Source: Pseudalgibacter ostreae (lineage in GTDB: Bacteria > Bacteroidota > Bacteroidia > Flavobacteriales > Flavobacteriaceae). Taken from it: a stretch of 64,000 bases of DNA. Below the pieces are notes generated by a model. It did no database searches and had not been told where the DNA came from. It saw nothing but the letters and a program-made list of their open reading frames with translations. Made by a program: the position numbers and the translations under genes. The stretch lies in the NCBI RefSeq assembly GCF_042427585.1, contig NZ_JBHMFC010000009.1:62001-126000 (forward strand). Reading direction: 5' to 3'. This document shows, one piece after another, positions 1-8,370 of this stretch (positions within the stretch are counted from its first letter, which is position 1; each line of letters opens with the position of its first letter).

Positions 1-210
1 GACTACTACACACAACCTGGAAATTTATTTAGAATAATGTCTCCAGAACAACAACAAGTCCTATTTGATAATACAGCACGGCAAGTGGGCGGTGCAGAAA
101 CCTTTATTCAAGAAAGGCATATCGTAAATTGTTATAAAGCAGATCCTAAATACGGACAGGGCGTTGCAAAAGCACTAGGAATCGACCTTACGAATTTAGA
201 TTTATCCTAA
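1..210 (+). CDS. katA: Catalase, C-terminal end (partial)
   Basis: The window opens inside a reading frame in frame 1 that ends at TAA 208-210. The 69 visible residues include QPGNLFRIMSPEQQ followed by LFDNTARQVGG, which match the C-terminal tail of small-subunit monofunctional haem catalases (H2O2 to water and O2, cytoplasmic). The haem pocket and active-site His lie upstream of the window and cannot be checked. A long stem-loop follows the stop. The gene fits the oxidative-stress theme of the next few kilobases. The family call is firm; the exact gene symbol is by similarity only. Confidence 0.88.
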   Translation, partial: DYYTQPGNLFRIMSPEQQQVLFDNTARQVGGAETFIQERHIVNCYKADPKYGQGVAKALGIDLTNLDLS

Positions 211-263
211 CGATAAGCGATAGGTAAAACGCCTAGGATACAAAAAAAATCAGAGCTATTTTA

Positions 264-313
264 AGCACTCCTTCAATTAACCTAAAACATAATAGATTTG
301 TTGAAGGGGTGCT
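264..313 (+). terminator. Stem-loop after the catalase gene
   Basis: Thirteen bases at 264-276 (AGCACTCCTTCAA) pair with 301-313 (TTGAAGGGGTGCT) with one G-U pair and a 24-base loop. It lies about 50 bases after the catalase stop. No long T run follows, so it may act as an mRNA 3' end rather than a classical terminator. Confidence 0.5.
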
Positions 314-333
314 ATTAAACATCTTAAAATAAC

Positions 334-951
334 ATGAAAGACATGTGGGACAACAGATACAGGACCGATGACTATGCTTATGGTATAGCTCCAAATGTTT
401 TTTTTAAGAATGTTTTAGATCACTACCAGTTAAAGGGCAATATCTTGCTACCTGCCGAAGGTGAAGGAAGAAATGCTGTTTATGCAGCAAAAAAAGGGCT
501 GGAGGTAACAGCTTTTGATATCAGCTTAGAAGGCCAAAAGAAAGCCTTTAAGCTATGTATTCAAGAACATGTCAAAATCAAATACCATGTTGGCGATTTT
601 TTTAATTTGGATGCTATTAATCATACATATGATGCTACAGCCCTGATTTTCGCACACTTCCCTCCACATCTCTTATCAAAATATCATAAAAAGATAGTGG
701 AGTTAATGCGTCCTCATGGCATGATAATACTTGAAGGATTTAGTAAAAAACATTTAAAACTTCAAAAAGAAAACCCCAATGTTGGAGGGCCAAATAACAT
801 AGACATGCTGTTTTCAAAAGACTCCATTCGTAAAGATTTCCTAAATTTCGACATCATTCAACTCGAAGAAAAAGAAGTGGAATTGATAGAAGGGACGTTT
901 CATAATGGCCTAGCCAGTGTTATACGATTCATTGGCATAAAAAAAGAATAG
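334..951 (+). CDS. SAM-dependent class I methyltransferase (TehB-like)
   Basis: This 205-residue protein begins MKDMWDNRYRTDDYAYG, the opening typical of the TehB/thiopurine-type methyltransferases of Bacteroidota. The SAM-binding core follows: LLPAEGEGRNAVYAAKKG at about residues 38-55 (motif I, glycine-rich) and VTAFDIS just after (acidic residue binding ribose). IFAHFPPHL at about 105-113 is the motif IV region. It has no signal peptide, so it is cytoplasmic. The substrate cannot be told from sequence; relatives are annotated for tellurite or thiol methylation. It stands alone between the catalase hairpin and the TetR gene. Confidence 0.85.
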   Translation: MKDMWDNRYRTDDYAYGIAPNVFFKNVLDHYQLKGNILLPAEGEGRNAVYAAKKGLEVTAFDISLEGQKKAFKLCIQEHVKIKYHVGDFFNLDAINHTYDATALIFAHFPPHLLSKYHKKIVELMRPHGMIILEGFSKKHLKLQKENPNVGGPNNIDMLFSKDSIRKDFLNFDIIQLEEKEVELIEGTFHNGLASVIRFIGIKKE

Positions 952-1030
952 TGCCCTAAGCAGTAAAAAACTGTTAAAAACACTTCTCGTGCCCTAACCC
1001 AACTAAACACCAACAAACCAACACCATACA

Positions 1031-1112
1031 CGCTTTAACCTCACTTTGGTTTTAATGAAAAACAATGAAGTGTTAAAGCGCTTCTTTATTTCTAACCAAT
1101 CGTTTAGCTTTG
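1031..1112 (+). promoter_or_regulatory. Inverted repeat and -7 box upstream of the TetR gene
   Basis: CGCTTTAAC at 1031-1039 is repeated in inverted form as GTTAAAGCG at 1072-1080. TAGCTTTG at 1105-1112 fits the Bacteroidota -7 element TANNTTTG and lies 18 bases before the chosen TetR start at 1131. The hairpin could be a terminator for the upstream methyltransferase or an operator for TetR autoregulation; the sequence does not decide between them. Confidence 0.45.
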
Positions 1113-1130
1113 TGCTGTTACTTAGAATTA

Positions 1131-1691
1131 ATGGCAAGAAAAAAAGAATATATAGAAGATGATGTTATTGAAAAAGCGATGAACCTTTTTTGGGTAAATG
1201 GCTATGAAAGAACATCGATGCAAATGTTGGAAAAAGAAATGGGCATCAATAAATTTTCTATTTATTCTAGTTTTGGAAGTAAGCATGGTCTATTTATTCA
1301 AAGTATAAAAGCTTATAAAATAAAAGTAAACGCCATGTTCGAAAAATTTAAAAATGCCAGAAACGGTGTCGAAGACATCAAGGCGTTTTTTTATGATTCT
1401 ATCGACATTGGTAGAGACGGATTAGAGAAAGGCTGCTTAATAACCAATACCTATAATGAATTCTCACAACGTGAAGACGCTTTAATAAAGGAACAAATGA
1501 GTTCCTTTATGGATAATCTAAAAAAATTATTTATTGAAAAATTAAAAATGGACGCCACTAAAGATGAGGCGACCATAATAAAACAAGCAAATTTTTTAGT
1601 ATTAGCTAAGCACGGGCTAGCGGCTGCTACTAGAGTAAATAGCCAAGAAGAAATTGAAGATTATATTGAAATGCTCTTTAAAAATATTTAA
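1131..1691 (+). CDS. TetR/AcrR family transcriptional regulator
   Basis: This is a 186-residue TetR-type repressor. The start is placed at ATG 1131 (MARKKEYIEDDVIEKAMNLF); the longer frame would need a TTG at 1110 that lies within the -7 box. The helix-turn-helix spans about residues 9-52, with NGYERTSMQMLEKEMGINKFSIYSSFGSK as three segments of the recognition domain. The C-terminal part has the TetR_C pattern with GCLITNT near residue 103, typical of the AcrR/ComR-like group. It lies 60 bases before the AhpD-like gene and probably controls the 1752-3800 genes and itself. The ligand is unknown; an electrophile or oxidant would fit the neighbours (inference). Confidence 0.88.
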   Translation: MARKKEYIEDDVIEKAMNLFWVNGYERTSMQMLEKEMGINKFSIYSSFGSKHGLFIQSIKAYKIKVNAMFEKFKNARNGVEDIKAFFYDSIDIGRDGLEKGCLITNTYNEFSQREDALIKEQMSSFMDNLKKLFIEKLKMDATKDEATIIKQANFLVLAKHGLAAATRVNSQEEIEDYIEMLFKNI

Positions 1692-1751
1692 GCCTTTTTT
1701 TATTATAAAGTGCAAAAGTTTAATTGATAATAACCATTAAAATTTAAAATT

Positions 1752-2303
1752 ATGACAAGTTTAAAAGTTCACAATATCGAAACCGCCCCAAAAGGAAGCA
1801 AAGCATTATTAGAACAATCTCAAAAAGAAAATGGTATGATACCCGGCTTACACGGTGTGTTGGCAGGTGCACCAGGAATTCTTGAAGCTTATCAAACCTT
1901 ACATAAATTATTTACAGAATCTTCTTTTGATAAAGATGAGTTAACGGTGGTATGGCAAACCATTAACGTAGAACATGCATGTCATTACTGTGTTCCAGCA
2001 CATACGGGAATTGCAAAAATGATGAAGGTTGATGATACAATCACAGAGGCTTTGCGTAACGAAACACCACTTGAAAACCCTAAACTAGAGGCATTACGTA
2101 CCATGACGCTTACTATTGTTCGAAATCGCGGACATGTACCACCAAAAGATCTAGAACGTTTTTATGCTGCTGGGTATAGCGAAAGACAAGTGTTGGAAAT
2201 TATTTTAGGATTATCTCAAAAGATCATTAGTAATTACACCAATCATATCGCTAATACGCCTATAGACGCCCCATTCCAAAAATTTGAGTGGAAAAAACAG
2301 TAA
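1752..2303 (+). CDS. Carboxymuconolactone decarboxylase / AhpD-like protein
   Basis: This 183-residue all-helical protein carries the AhpD core signature EHACHYCVPAHTG at about residues 76-88: two redox cysteines in CxxC spacing and a histidine three residues after the second. That pattern is found in alkylhydroperoxidase-type members of the carboxymuconolactone decarboxylase family, which reduce peroxides through the Cys pair. A true decarboxylase is unlikely because no protocatechuate pathway genes are near. It follows the TetR gene and precedes a DsbA-like oxidoreductase, which suggests a thiol or peroxide stress cluster. Confidence 0.87.
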   Translation: MTSLKVHNIETAPKGSKALLEQSQKENGMIPGLHGVLAGAPGILEAYQTLHKLFTESSFDKDELTVVWQTINVEHACHYCVPAHTGIAKMMKVDDTITEALRNETPLENPKLEALRTMTLTIVRNRGHVPPKDLERFYAAGYSERQVLEIILGLSQKIISNYTNHIANTPIDAPFQKFEWKKQ

Positions 2304-2314
2304 AACAAGTGACT

Positions 2315-2343
2315 AAGCCTTCCGTTATTAAAAAGGGAGGCTT
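2315..2343 (+). terminator. Weak hairpin after the AhpD-like gene
   Basis: AAGCCT at 2315-2320 can pair with GGCTT at 2339-2343, with further mismatched pairing inside. No T run follows. It may give partial termination or mRNA processing between the AhpD-like and DsbA-like genes. Confidence 0.3.
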
Positions 2344-2365
2344 GTCTCTAAATAAACATATATAA

Positions 2366-3013
2366 ATGAAAGAAAAGTTAAAAATAGATATTGTCTCAGA
2401 TGTGGTATGCCCTTGGTGCACAATAGGATATAAACGCTTGGAAAAAGCCATCACAGACTTAGGTCTTCAAGATCGAGTAGAAATCGAGTGGCAACCTTTT
2501 GAATTAAACCCTAACATGCCTGATGAAGGACAACTTTTACAGGAACATATTACAGAAAAATATGGATCTACAGTAGAACAGCAAAAAGAATCACAGTCGA
2601 ATATGGCAGAAGCAGGTGCGGAATTGGGTTTTACTTTTGACTATTTTGATACAATGCGCATAGTCAACACGTTTGAAGCGCATGTTTTATTAGAATATGC
2701 TAAAGCATTTGGAAAGCAGACCGAATTAAAAATGCAGCTAACCAAAGCCTTCTTTAGTGAAAGAAAAGATGTGTCCAAAAGAAATGTTTTAAAACAAGTT
2801 TTATTAGATGTGGGCTTAAATGCCGAAGACGCTTTAGCAAAGTTAGACGATGATAATGCTCGAGCCGAAATAAAAGAAAAAGAAAGCTATTGGCAAAACA
2901 GAGGCGTTTCTTCTGTTCCAACCATAGTTTTTAACAAAGAAAGCGCCGTTACAGGTGCACAACCCGTAGACGTGTTTAAACAAGTTTTAAATGAACTTAT
3001 TGAAGCGTCGTAA
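2366..3013 (+). CDS. DsbA family oxidoreductase (FrnE-like)
   Basis: This 215-residue thioredoxin-fold protein has its active site at VVCPWCTIG (about residues 13-21), a CPWC motif. The FrnE/2-hydroxychromene isomerase-like helical insert follows, and the cis-proline segment VSSVPTIVFN lies near residue 185. There is no signal peptide, so it acts in the cytoplasm, unlike classical DsbA. FrnE-like proteins are thiol-disulfide oxidoreductases linked to oxidative stress; the exact substrate is unknown. It lies 62 bases after the AhpD-like gene and may be co-regulated with it. Confidence 0.88.
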   Translation: MKEKLKIDIVSDVVCPWCTIGYKRLEKAITDLGLQDRVEIEWQPFELNPNMPDEGQLLQEHITEKYGSTVEQQKESQSNMAEAGAELGFTFDYFDTMRIVNTFEAHVLLEYAKAFGKQTELKMQLTKAFFSERKDVSKRNVLKQVLLDVGLNAEDALAKLDDDNARAEIKEKESYWQNRGVSSVPTIVFNKESAVTGAQPVDVFKQVLNELIEAS

Positions 3014-3110
3014 TACTGCTGCAGTAACAGCACTACAAAAAAGCGTTTTATAAAAATCCTTTATGCTTTAAGCGTATACCCATGATAGACTCTAAAATAA
3101 TCTGGAAAAC

Positions 3111-3800
3111 ATGTTAGAAAAAACACGACCAAAAGTCTTATTCTTTGATGTAAATGAAACACTTTTAGACCTTGCCCAAATGAAGGCTACGGTAAGTAAG
3201 GCTTTAAATGGAAAAGAAGACTTATTACCATTATGGTTTAGCACGATGTTGCAGTATGCCCTAGTAACTACTGCCACTGGAAAGTATGAACATTTTGAGC
3301 ATATAGGAGCAGCTGCACTACAAATGGTAGCCGCAAATAACGGGATTTCAATTTCCGAAAAAGATGCGCGACATACCATAACAAAATCATTCAGATCCCT
3401 ACCTGCCCATCCAGACGTAAAGCCAGCTTTAGCTTTACTAAAAGATGCCGGTTACACATTAGTCTCTTTTACAAATTCATCTAACGAAGGTGTAAAAGAA
3501 CAATTGAAAAATGCTGGTTTAACCAGCTATTTTGATGAAATACTAAGCATAGAAGCTGTTGGAAAATTTAAGCCCTTTCCTGAAACCTATACATGGGCTG
3601 CTTCTCAAATGAATGTAAAACCAGAAGCATGCATGCTTATTGCGGCTCATGGTTGGGATGTAGCTGGTGCCATTCGGGCGGGATGGCGTGCTTCTTTTGT
3701 TAGCAGACCAGGACAACAAGAATTTCCTTTAGCTCCTAAAACAGAAATAATAGCACCTAGCCTAAAAAAAACAGCAGATCTTCTACTCACATACAAATAA
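3111..3800 (+). CDS. HAD superfamily hydrolase, type II haloacid dehalogenase-like
   Basis: This 229-residue protein has the HAD motifs in order: motif I FFDVNETLLDL at about 12-22 with the nucleophilic Asp, motif II VSFTNSS at about 118-124, the Lys of KFKPFPETY near 152, and motif IV as AAHGWDVAGA near 178-187, where AxHxWD replaces the common acidic pair, as in L-2-haloacid dehalogenases. Members hydrolyse L-2-haloacids or unrelated small phosphoesters or fluoroacetate-like compounds, so the substrate is open. It ends the TetR-AhpD-DsbA-HAD run, 97 bases after the DsbA-like gene. Confidence 0.85.
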   Translation: MLEKTRPKVLFFDVNETLLDLAQMKATVSKALNGKEDLLPLWFSTMLQYALVTTATGKYEHFEHIGAAALQMVAANNGISISEKDARHTITKSFRSLPAHPDVKPALALLKDAGYTLVSFTNSSNEGVKEQLKNAGLTSYFDEILSIEAVGKFKPFPETYTWAASQMNVKPEACMLIAAHGWDVAGAIRAGWRASFVSRPGQQEFPLAPKTEIIAPSLKKTADLLLTYK

Positions 3801-3845
3801 GCTATTATATAGCATCTTTTACTTTAATCAATAAAAATATTTTAT

Positions 3846-4658
3846 ATGAAAATTATTTTATCCTCTTTTGTTTTATGTCTATCGCTATTGTCTTGTGGCA
3901 ATACCAATAAAAAAGATAAACATAAAGAAGCCTCTTCCGAGTTTCAAAACAAAGCCCATGAATTGGTTTATACCATGACAGAGAAAGTAGGGAACTACAA
4001 GGCACTAATTAATAAGAAGGACGTTGTTTACACCTACACTTATCAGCTTCCTGATGGCAAAACAGATGTTATTACAGAGAAATATATCTTTAACGGAGAA
4101 TTATCTTATGGTGCCTATACTAAACACGAAAGAACGCTTCCTCAACTTGAAGGGCTAATTGAGCAGGGGTTTGACGGTAGTGAGTTCTGGTTAAAACACA
4201 ATGGAAAAGTTTTAGATGATGAAACCCTTTTAAAAGGTGTCGTATTTAATAGGCCTACTAATTTTTATTGGTTTACCATGATGCAAAAACTTTTGGATAA
4301 GGGTTTAAAGTATGAGCTTATAGGAGAAAAAAAGATAAATGATAACAACTATGACATCGTAAACGTCACTTTTGATTTAAAAGACAAAGAAACTACAGAT
4401 ACGTATCAACTTTACATAAATAAAAAAACAGCGTTAGTGGACCAATTCCTTTTTACTGTAGCAGATTTTGATGTTATTGAAAACCCCTATTTAATGGTGC
4501 TTGAATACGAAAACGTAGACGGTCTATTATTACCAACCAAACGAAAATACAAAAAATCTACTTGGAAGGCTGATGTAACAGACGATCCTTGGATTGAGGT
4601 TACTTGGTCTGATATTAAATTCAATAACAATTTAACTATAGAAGATTTTAGAAAATAA
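3846..4658 (+). CDS. Secreted lipoprotein, LolA-like / DUF6503-type
   Basis: This 270-residue protein has a lipoprotein signal peptide ending in the lipobox LLSCG at about 15-19, so it should be anchored in an envelope membrane. The body is predicted mostly beta strand and ends with the pattern VDGLLLPTKRKYK near residues 225-237. The same LLLP signature recurs in the lipoprotein at 24512-25303, so the two look like distant paralogues. Function is unknown; outer membrane lipoprotein-sorting-like folds bind lipid or lipoproteins (inference). The final 14 bases of the gene begin a 41-bp sequence that recurs at 15123-15163. Confidence 0.65.
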   Translation: MKIILSSFVLCLSLLSCGNTNKKDKHKEASSEFQNKAHELVYTMTEKVGNYKALINKKDVVYTYTYQLPDGKTDVITEKYIFNGELSYGAYTKHERTLPQLEGLIEQGFDGSEFWLKHNGKVLDDETLLKGVVFNRPTNFYWFTMMQKLLDKGLKYELIGEKKINDNNYDIVNVTFDLKDKETTDTYQLYINKKTALVDQFLFTVADFDVIENPYLMVLEYENVDGLLLPTKRKYKKSTWKADVTDDPWIEVTWSDIKFNNNLTIEDFRK

Positions 4659-4685
4659 AACCTTATTAGTGCCAAGTTAAACAAG
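4645..4685 (+). repeat. 41-bp repeat, copy 1
   Basis: This stretch, running from inside the last codons of the lipoprotein gene across its stop, matches 15123-15163 at 40 of 41 positions. Sequence on both sides differs between the two sites. Here it is the natural 3' end of an intact gene, so this is probably the donor copy. Confidence 0.85.
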
Positions 4686-4734
4686 CTGATTTAGATTTGT
4701 CTTAAATATAAATAATACATACAAGCTCTACTCA

Positions 4735-4782
4735 ATTACTCTTTTTACAAATCTAAAATTAAGGATTTGCAAAAAGAGTAAT
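4735..4782 (+). terminator. Long stem-loop downstream of the lipoprotein gene
   Basis: Nineteen bases at 4735-4753 are complementary to 4764-4782 with a single mismatch, leaving a 10-base loop. The loop-proximal arms begin CAAATC and GATTTG. It is the strongest structure in the 4.66-4.94 kb gap and probably marks the end of the transcript, although the T run lies in the 5' arm rather than after the stem. Confidence 0.55.
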
Positions 4783-4935
4783 ATTAAACACTTGACGGGA
4801 TAGTGTCCCTTTTAAAACTCTTTTATCTTAAAATTATTTCTGATAATTCCCAACCTTAGCTTCCATTCACTTTTTTACAGGAACTGACAAATATCATATA
4901 TCTAATGGATTAAGCGTAATACATTTGATCATAAG

Positions 4936-5334
4936 ATGAAAACCTTAACTACCATATTGCTTTCCTGCCTTGTTTTGTTTCAAAGCGCGGGAATAAGTAT
5001 TTCCGATACTTTTAAGCTGATCGACTTGGTAGAACACACTAAATACCACTCTCAGGAATATGGAGATGATTGCTTTACTTTTTTCGAAAAGCATTACGGC
5101 GCTTTAAAGACTTCACATCAAAAAAACCATAAGGAAGAGAAATCCCAACATGAGAGACTACCTTTTCAGCATATTAACGCTAATCATTCTTCGTTTGAAG
5201 TCGTTGTAATGAGTTATGAATTTTATTTGGACACCCCCATACTTACTCTTATTTCTAATTCACATTTTTATTATCAAAACCTTTATTCCTATCTAAAAAG
5301 ACCTTCCGTTTTTCAACCTCCTCAATCCGTGTAG
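4936..5334 (+). CDS. Small secreted hypothetical protein
   Basis: This 132-residue protein has an N-terminal signal peptide (MKTLTTILLSCLVLFQSAG), a His-rich middle (HYGALKTSHQKNHKEEK) and the C-terminus PSVFQPPQSV. Small proteins of this kind with a PxxFQPP tail are common in Flavobacteriia just before CusA/CzcA-type efflux operons (recalled family context, not a search). Here no efflux genes follow on this strand, so it may be the orphaned first gene of a lost operon. TACATTTG at 4920-4927 fits a -7 promoter element, but it is very close to the start. Biochemical function is unknown. Confidence 0.6.
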   Translation: MKTLTTILLSCLVLFQSAGISISDTFKLIDLVEHTKYHSQEYGDDCFTFFEKHYGALKTSHQKNHKEEKSQHERLPFQHINANHSSFEVVVMSYEFYLDTPILTLISNSHFYYQNLYSYLKRPSVFQPPQSV

Positions 5335-5593
5335 TCAATTCAGAGCAAAACCACACGTTATTAAAACATTTCTTCTTTGTAAATGCTATTTGCTTTATGG
5401 TTTCTACAATTGTTAAATAATTAAGCACATCATCATAAGCTCGTTTTGCTTTGAACTCCATTTCTAGGTCTGCCCCTACACCACTTCTAAACTACAGATT
5501 CTATTAAAAATATCAGCATTAAAAGAAAGTTAAAAAGCTTAATTTTTATTTTCTATTGATATACATAGAAAACGATTAAAATTTAAAATCATC

Positions 5594-6127
5594 ATGGAAA
5601 TAACAGAGCATTCAAAAATAAATCGAATTTTACATGGAGCCATAGCGCTTTGTGTAACATTAATTATTGGCAGTATCTTTTTAAGGATGACTTGGCTCAA
5701 TAAAAATGATATTGCAGATGTTATTCAAGGGTATCTTCAATCGGCGGAACAAAGTCTTTCAAGGGACCAAATTATTATACTGGCAAAAAAAATTCGTCAA
5801 CCTATGTGGAACTGGCATTTTTATATTGGTTACTTTCTTACAGGGTTAGTTGCTATACGTTTTTTACTTTCCCTTTTTTGGAAAACGGAATTTCCGAACC
5901 CCTTTATAAAACAGTTGCCTATTAAAATAAAATTTCAGAATTGGGTATATATTATTTTCTATATCTGTCTTACCATTTCATTAATTTCTGGGTTTATAAT
6001 CGAATTTAGCTCAGGGGACTTTAAAGCACTAATAAAAGTAGTACACAAACTATCTCTTTACTATTTGATACCGTTTATTATAATTCATTTGGGCGGAATA
6101 TTTGTGAAGAGCTATCAGAATGGCTGA
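5594..6127 (+). CDS. Cytochrome b561-type integral membrane protein
   Basis: This 177-residue protein starts with EITEHSKINRILHGAIA, the N-terminal His-containing segment of di-haem b-type cytochromes. It has four hydrophobic segments at about 12-33, 75-95, 115-138 and 150-170. Candidate haem-ligating histidines are H15, H77 (NWHFYIGY), H152 (VVHKLSLYY) and H166 (IIIHLGG). It should sit in the inner membrane and pass electrons between the quinone pool and a partner or cytochrome c. It stands alone; the partner is not visible in the window. Confidence 0.82.
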   Translation: MEITEHSKINRILHGAIALCVTLIIGSIFLRMTWLNKNDIADVIQGYLQSAEQSLSRDQIIILAKKIRQPMWNWHFYIGYFLTGLVAIRFLLSLFWKTEFPNPFIKQLPIKIKFQNWVYIIFYICLTISLISGFIIEFSSGDFKALIKVVHKLSLYYLIPFIIIHLGGIFVKSYQNG

Positions 6128-6245
6128 TTAAAAGAAGGCTTAAAAAAGCTTGATAAAGATAATAAGATGTGAAAATAAAAAGACATCAATTGCTTTATAA
6201 AGATTTAAACAAACTAATTATTGGATTATTAAAATTATTCTCTAT

Positions 6246-6300
6246 GGGGTGTAGATGTAAAATTCACAACCTATACCCCTATCAAAAACCTCTACCCCAT
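6246..6300. other. Competing stem-loops in a convergent gap
   Basis: GGGGTGTAG at 6246-6254 can pair with CTATACCCC at 6271-6279 (one G-U). A longer version of the same arm, starting at 6244, can instead pair with TCTACCCCAT at 6291-6300. The element lies in the 285-base gap between the convergent cytochrome and ATPase genes. A terminator role for the upstream cytochrome gene is possible; no long T run follows. Confidence 0.35.
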
Positions 6301-6412
6301 CAACGTCTAAAATAAATGTAGTCCAATCGAAAAAACCAGTATCCATAAGTTTAAAAATAGAATGAACAGAAAATGGCTGTTTTGATTCTTTTAGAGCTAC
6401 TCAGAAAATAAT

Positions 6413-8332
6413 TTAACACCCTAGAGCACCAGTTTTGGTCGCAAATACCGCTTCAGGTTTAGGTTTAGCATATCGTTTAAAGAGGGTTGTGGGTTTGTAC
6501 CTAACCAAACAAATAGCATTCAGGATTACTAAAAGCACACTCAGTTCGTGGATTAACATACCTGAAGCGAGGTTTACATTTTTTGTTAGCACGCCTGCTA
6601 ATAAAAGAACAACCGTGCCAACAGCTAAAAACATGTTTTGTTTCATATTACGCACAGTAGCTTTTGAAAGCTTCAAAGCGTAAGTCAATTTATCCAGATT
6701 ATCGGCCATCAGTACAACATCGGCAGTTTCCATCGCAATATCAGTACCGGCAACTCCCATGGCAATGCCAACATTAGCTGTGGCAATGGCAGGAGCATCA
6801 TTTACGCCGTCTCCCACCATACCCAGAACAACACCTTTCCCCATACATTCTGTTACTTTTTTTGCCTTATCTTCAGGAAGCAACTCTGCAAAGATGTTAT
6901 CCATCTCTAATTCCTTACCAACTATCTGCGCGGTATGTCTATTGTCGCCCGTGAGCATTACCAACTTATCAATCCCTGATAAGCGAAGCTCTTGCAGAGT
7001 AGCTTTAGCTTTGTCTCTTATGGTATCGGCGATAGAAATAATCCCCAGAACTTTTTTATCATCTGCGATAAACACCGCAGTGTTTCCAGCGCTTTCTTGC
7101 TGTGCGGCATAGGATTCCACCTCTGGGGAAATCACAACTTTATTTTGAAAAAGTCCCTTTCTATTTCCTATGTATAGCTGTTTCTCATTAAGACTTACCT
7201 GAATCCCCCGTCCTTTAAGGACTGCCACTTCTGTTGGTTTATTCAAAAGTTTCAATCCTATTCTTTCGGTCTCTTTTATAATTGCCCTACCCAAATGATG
7301 CTCTGAAACCACTTCGGCTTCTGCAGCCATTAAAAGCAATTCGTTTTCGTTTATACCAAATCCTTTAATGGCGGTTACTTCAGGTTTACCCTTTGTTAAA
7401 GTACCAGTTTTATCAAATACCATAGCATTTAATTTTGCTAGGTTTTCCATCACCTCTCCTCCTTTGATCAATATGCCATTACGGGCGCCATTTCCAATTC
7501 CCGCAACAATTGAGACTGGTGCTGAAATAACCAATGCTCCCGGGCACGCTATAACCAGGAAGGTAAGTGATAAATGCACATCTTTTGTGATAACCCAGAC
7601 AGCAATAGATAGAACCATAATTCCGGGAGTATAGATTGCGGCAAACCTTTCTAAAAACCGCTGTGTTTTCGCTTTTCCTTCCTGAGCTTCCTCAACTAAT
7701 TCAATTACTTTGGAGAAAGACGTATCTGCTCCCACATATTCTGCAATTACTTCCAAATATCCAGTTTCTAAAATACTGCCACTAAACACTTGTTCGGCTG
7801 TATATTTGCTTACTGGAACAGATTCCCCAGTAATAGCTGCTTCATTTACAGCGCCTTTCCCTGAAATTACACGACCATCAATTGGAATTTTCTCTCCAGC
7901 CTGAATAATAACCACATCGTTCTCAACAACTTCCTCAGCCTTTATTACGGAACGTATACCATAGCGAAGCACAGTGGCTTCCATCGGTGCCATTTCCATT
8001 AAGGATTTAATGGAAGCACGGGCTTTTTCTAAAGATCGCCCTTCCAAAAACGCCCCGAAAAGGAACAAGAAGGTTACTGCTGCTGATTCCATATACGCTC
8101 CAATAATCAAAGCACCAATTACGGCAATAGTCACCAAGAGTTCAATACTGAACATTTTTAACCGAGAAGCTTTCCAAGCTTTAAGAAAAGTAGGGGACCC
8201 TGCTAGTAATGTTGCCATGATTAACAATGAATTTAATAGAGGTCGGTTCCAGCCTAACAAATAGGCTACAAGCGCAACAATAAGTAAAATAGCCGCTGTA
8301 TACATAATCCGATTTATCTGTTTAGCTCTCAT
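6413..8332 (-). CDS. Heavy-metal P1B-type ATPase with CPG motif
   Basis: This 639-residue inner-membrane metal pump has eight predicted membrane spans but no N-terminal metal-binding domain. The actuator motif is AAITGESVPV, the phosphorylation motif DKTGTLTKG and the hinge GDGVNDAPA. The membrane metal-site motif reads ACPGALVIS, so it is CPG rather than the usual CPC. The HP motif of the nucleotide domain reads SEHHLG. The last span contains HELSVLLVILNA. The overall shape resembles the Zn/Cd (CadA/ZntA) branch, but the altered motif makes specificity uncertain. A separate HMA protein is encoded just upstream on the same strand, perhaps supplying the missing domain in trans. Confidence 0.9.
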   Translation of the reverse strand: MRAKQINRIMYTAAILLIVALVAYLLGWNRPLLNSLLIMATLLAGSPTFLKAWKASRLKMFSIELLVTIAVIGALIIGAYMESAAVTFLFLFGAFLEGRSLEKARASIKSLMEMAPMEATVLRYGIRSVIKAEEVVENDVVIIQAGEKIPIDGRVISGKGAVNEAAITGESVPVSKYTAEQVFSGSILETGYLEVIAEYVGADTSFSKVIELVEEAQEGKAKTQRFLERFAAIYTPGIMVLSIAVWVITKDVHLSLTFLVIACPGALVISAPVSIVAGIGNGARNGILIKGGEVMENLAKLNAMVFDKTGTLTKGKPEVTAIKGFGINENELLLMAAEAEVVSEHHLGRAIIKETERIGLKLLNKPTEVAVLKGRGIQVSLNEKQLYIGNRKGLFQNKVVISPEVESYAAQQESAGNTAVFIADDKKVLGIISIADTIRDKAKATLQELRLSGIDKLVMLTGDNRHTAQIVGKELEMDNIFAELLPEDKAKKVTECMGKGVVLGMVGDGVNDAPAIATANVGIAMGVAGTDIAMETADVVLMADNLDKLTYALKLSKATVRNMKQNMFLAVGTVVLLLAGVLTKNVNLASGMLIHELSVLLVILNAICLVRYKPTTLFKRYAKPKPEAVFATKTGALGC

Positions 8333-8370
8333 AGTATATGGTATTTAAATAAAATGATCATTTGGGGTGA

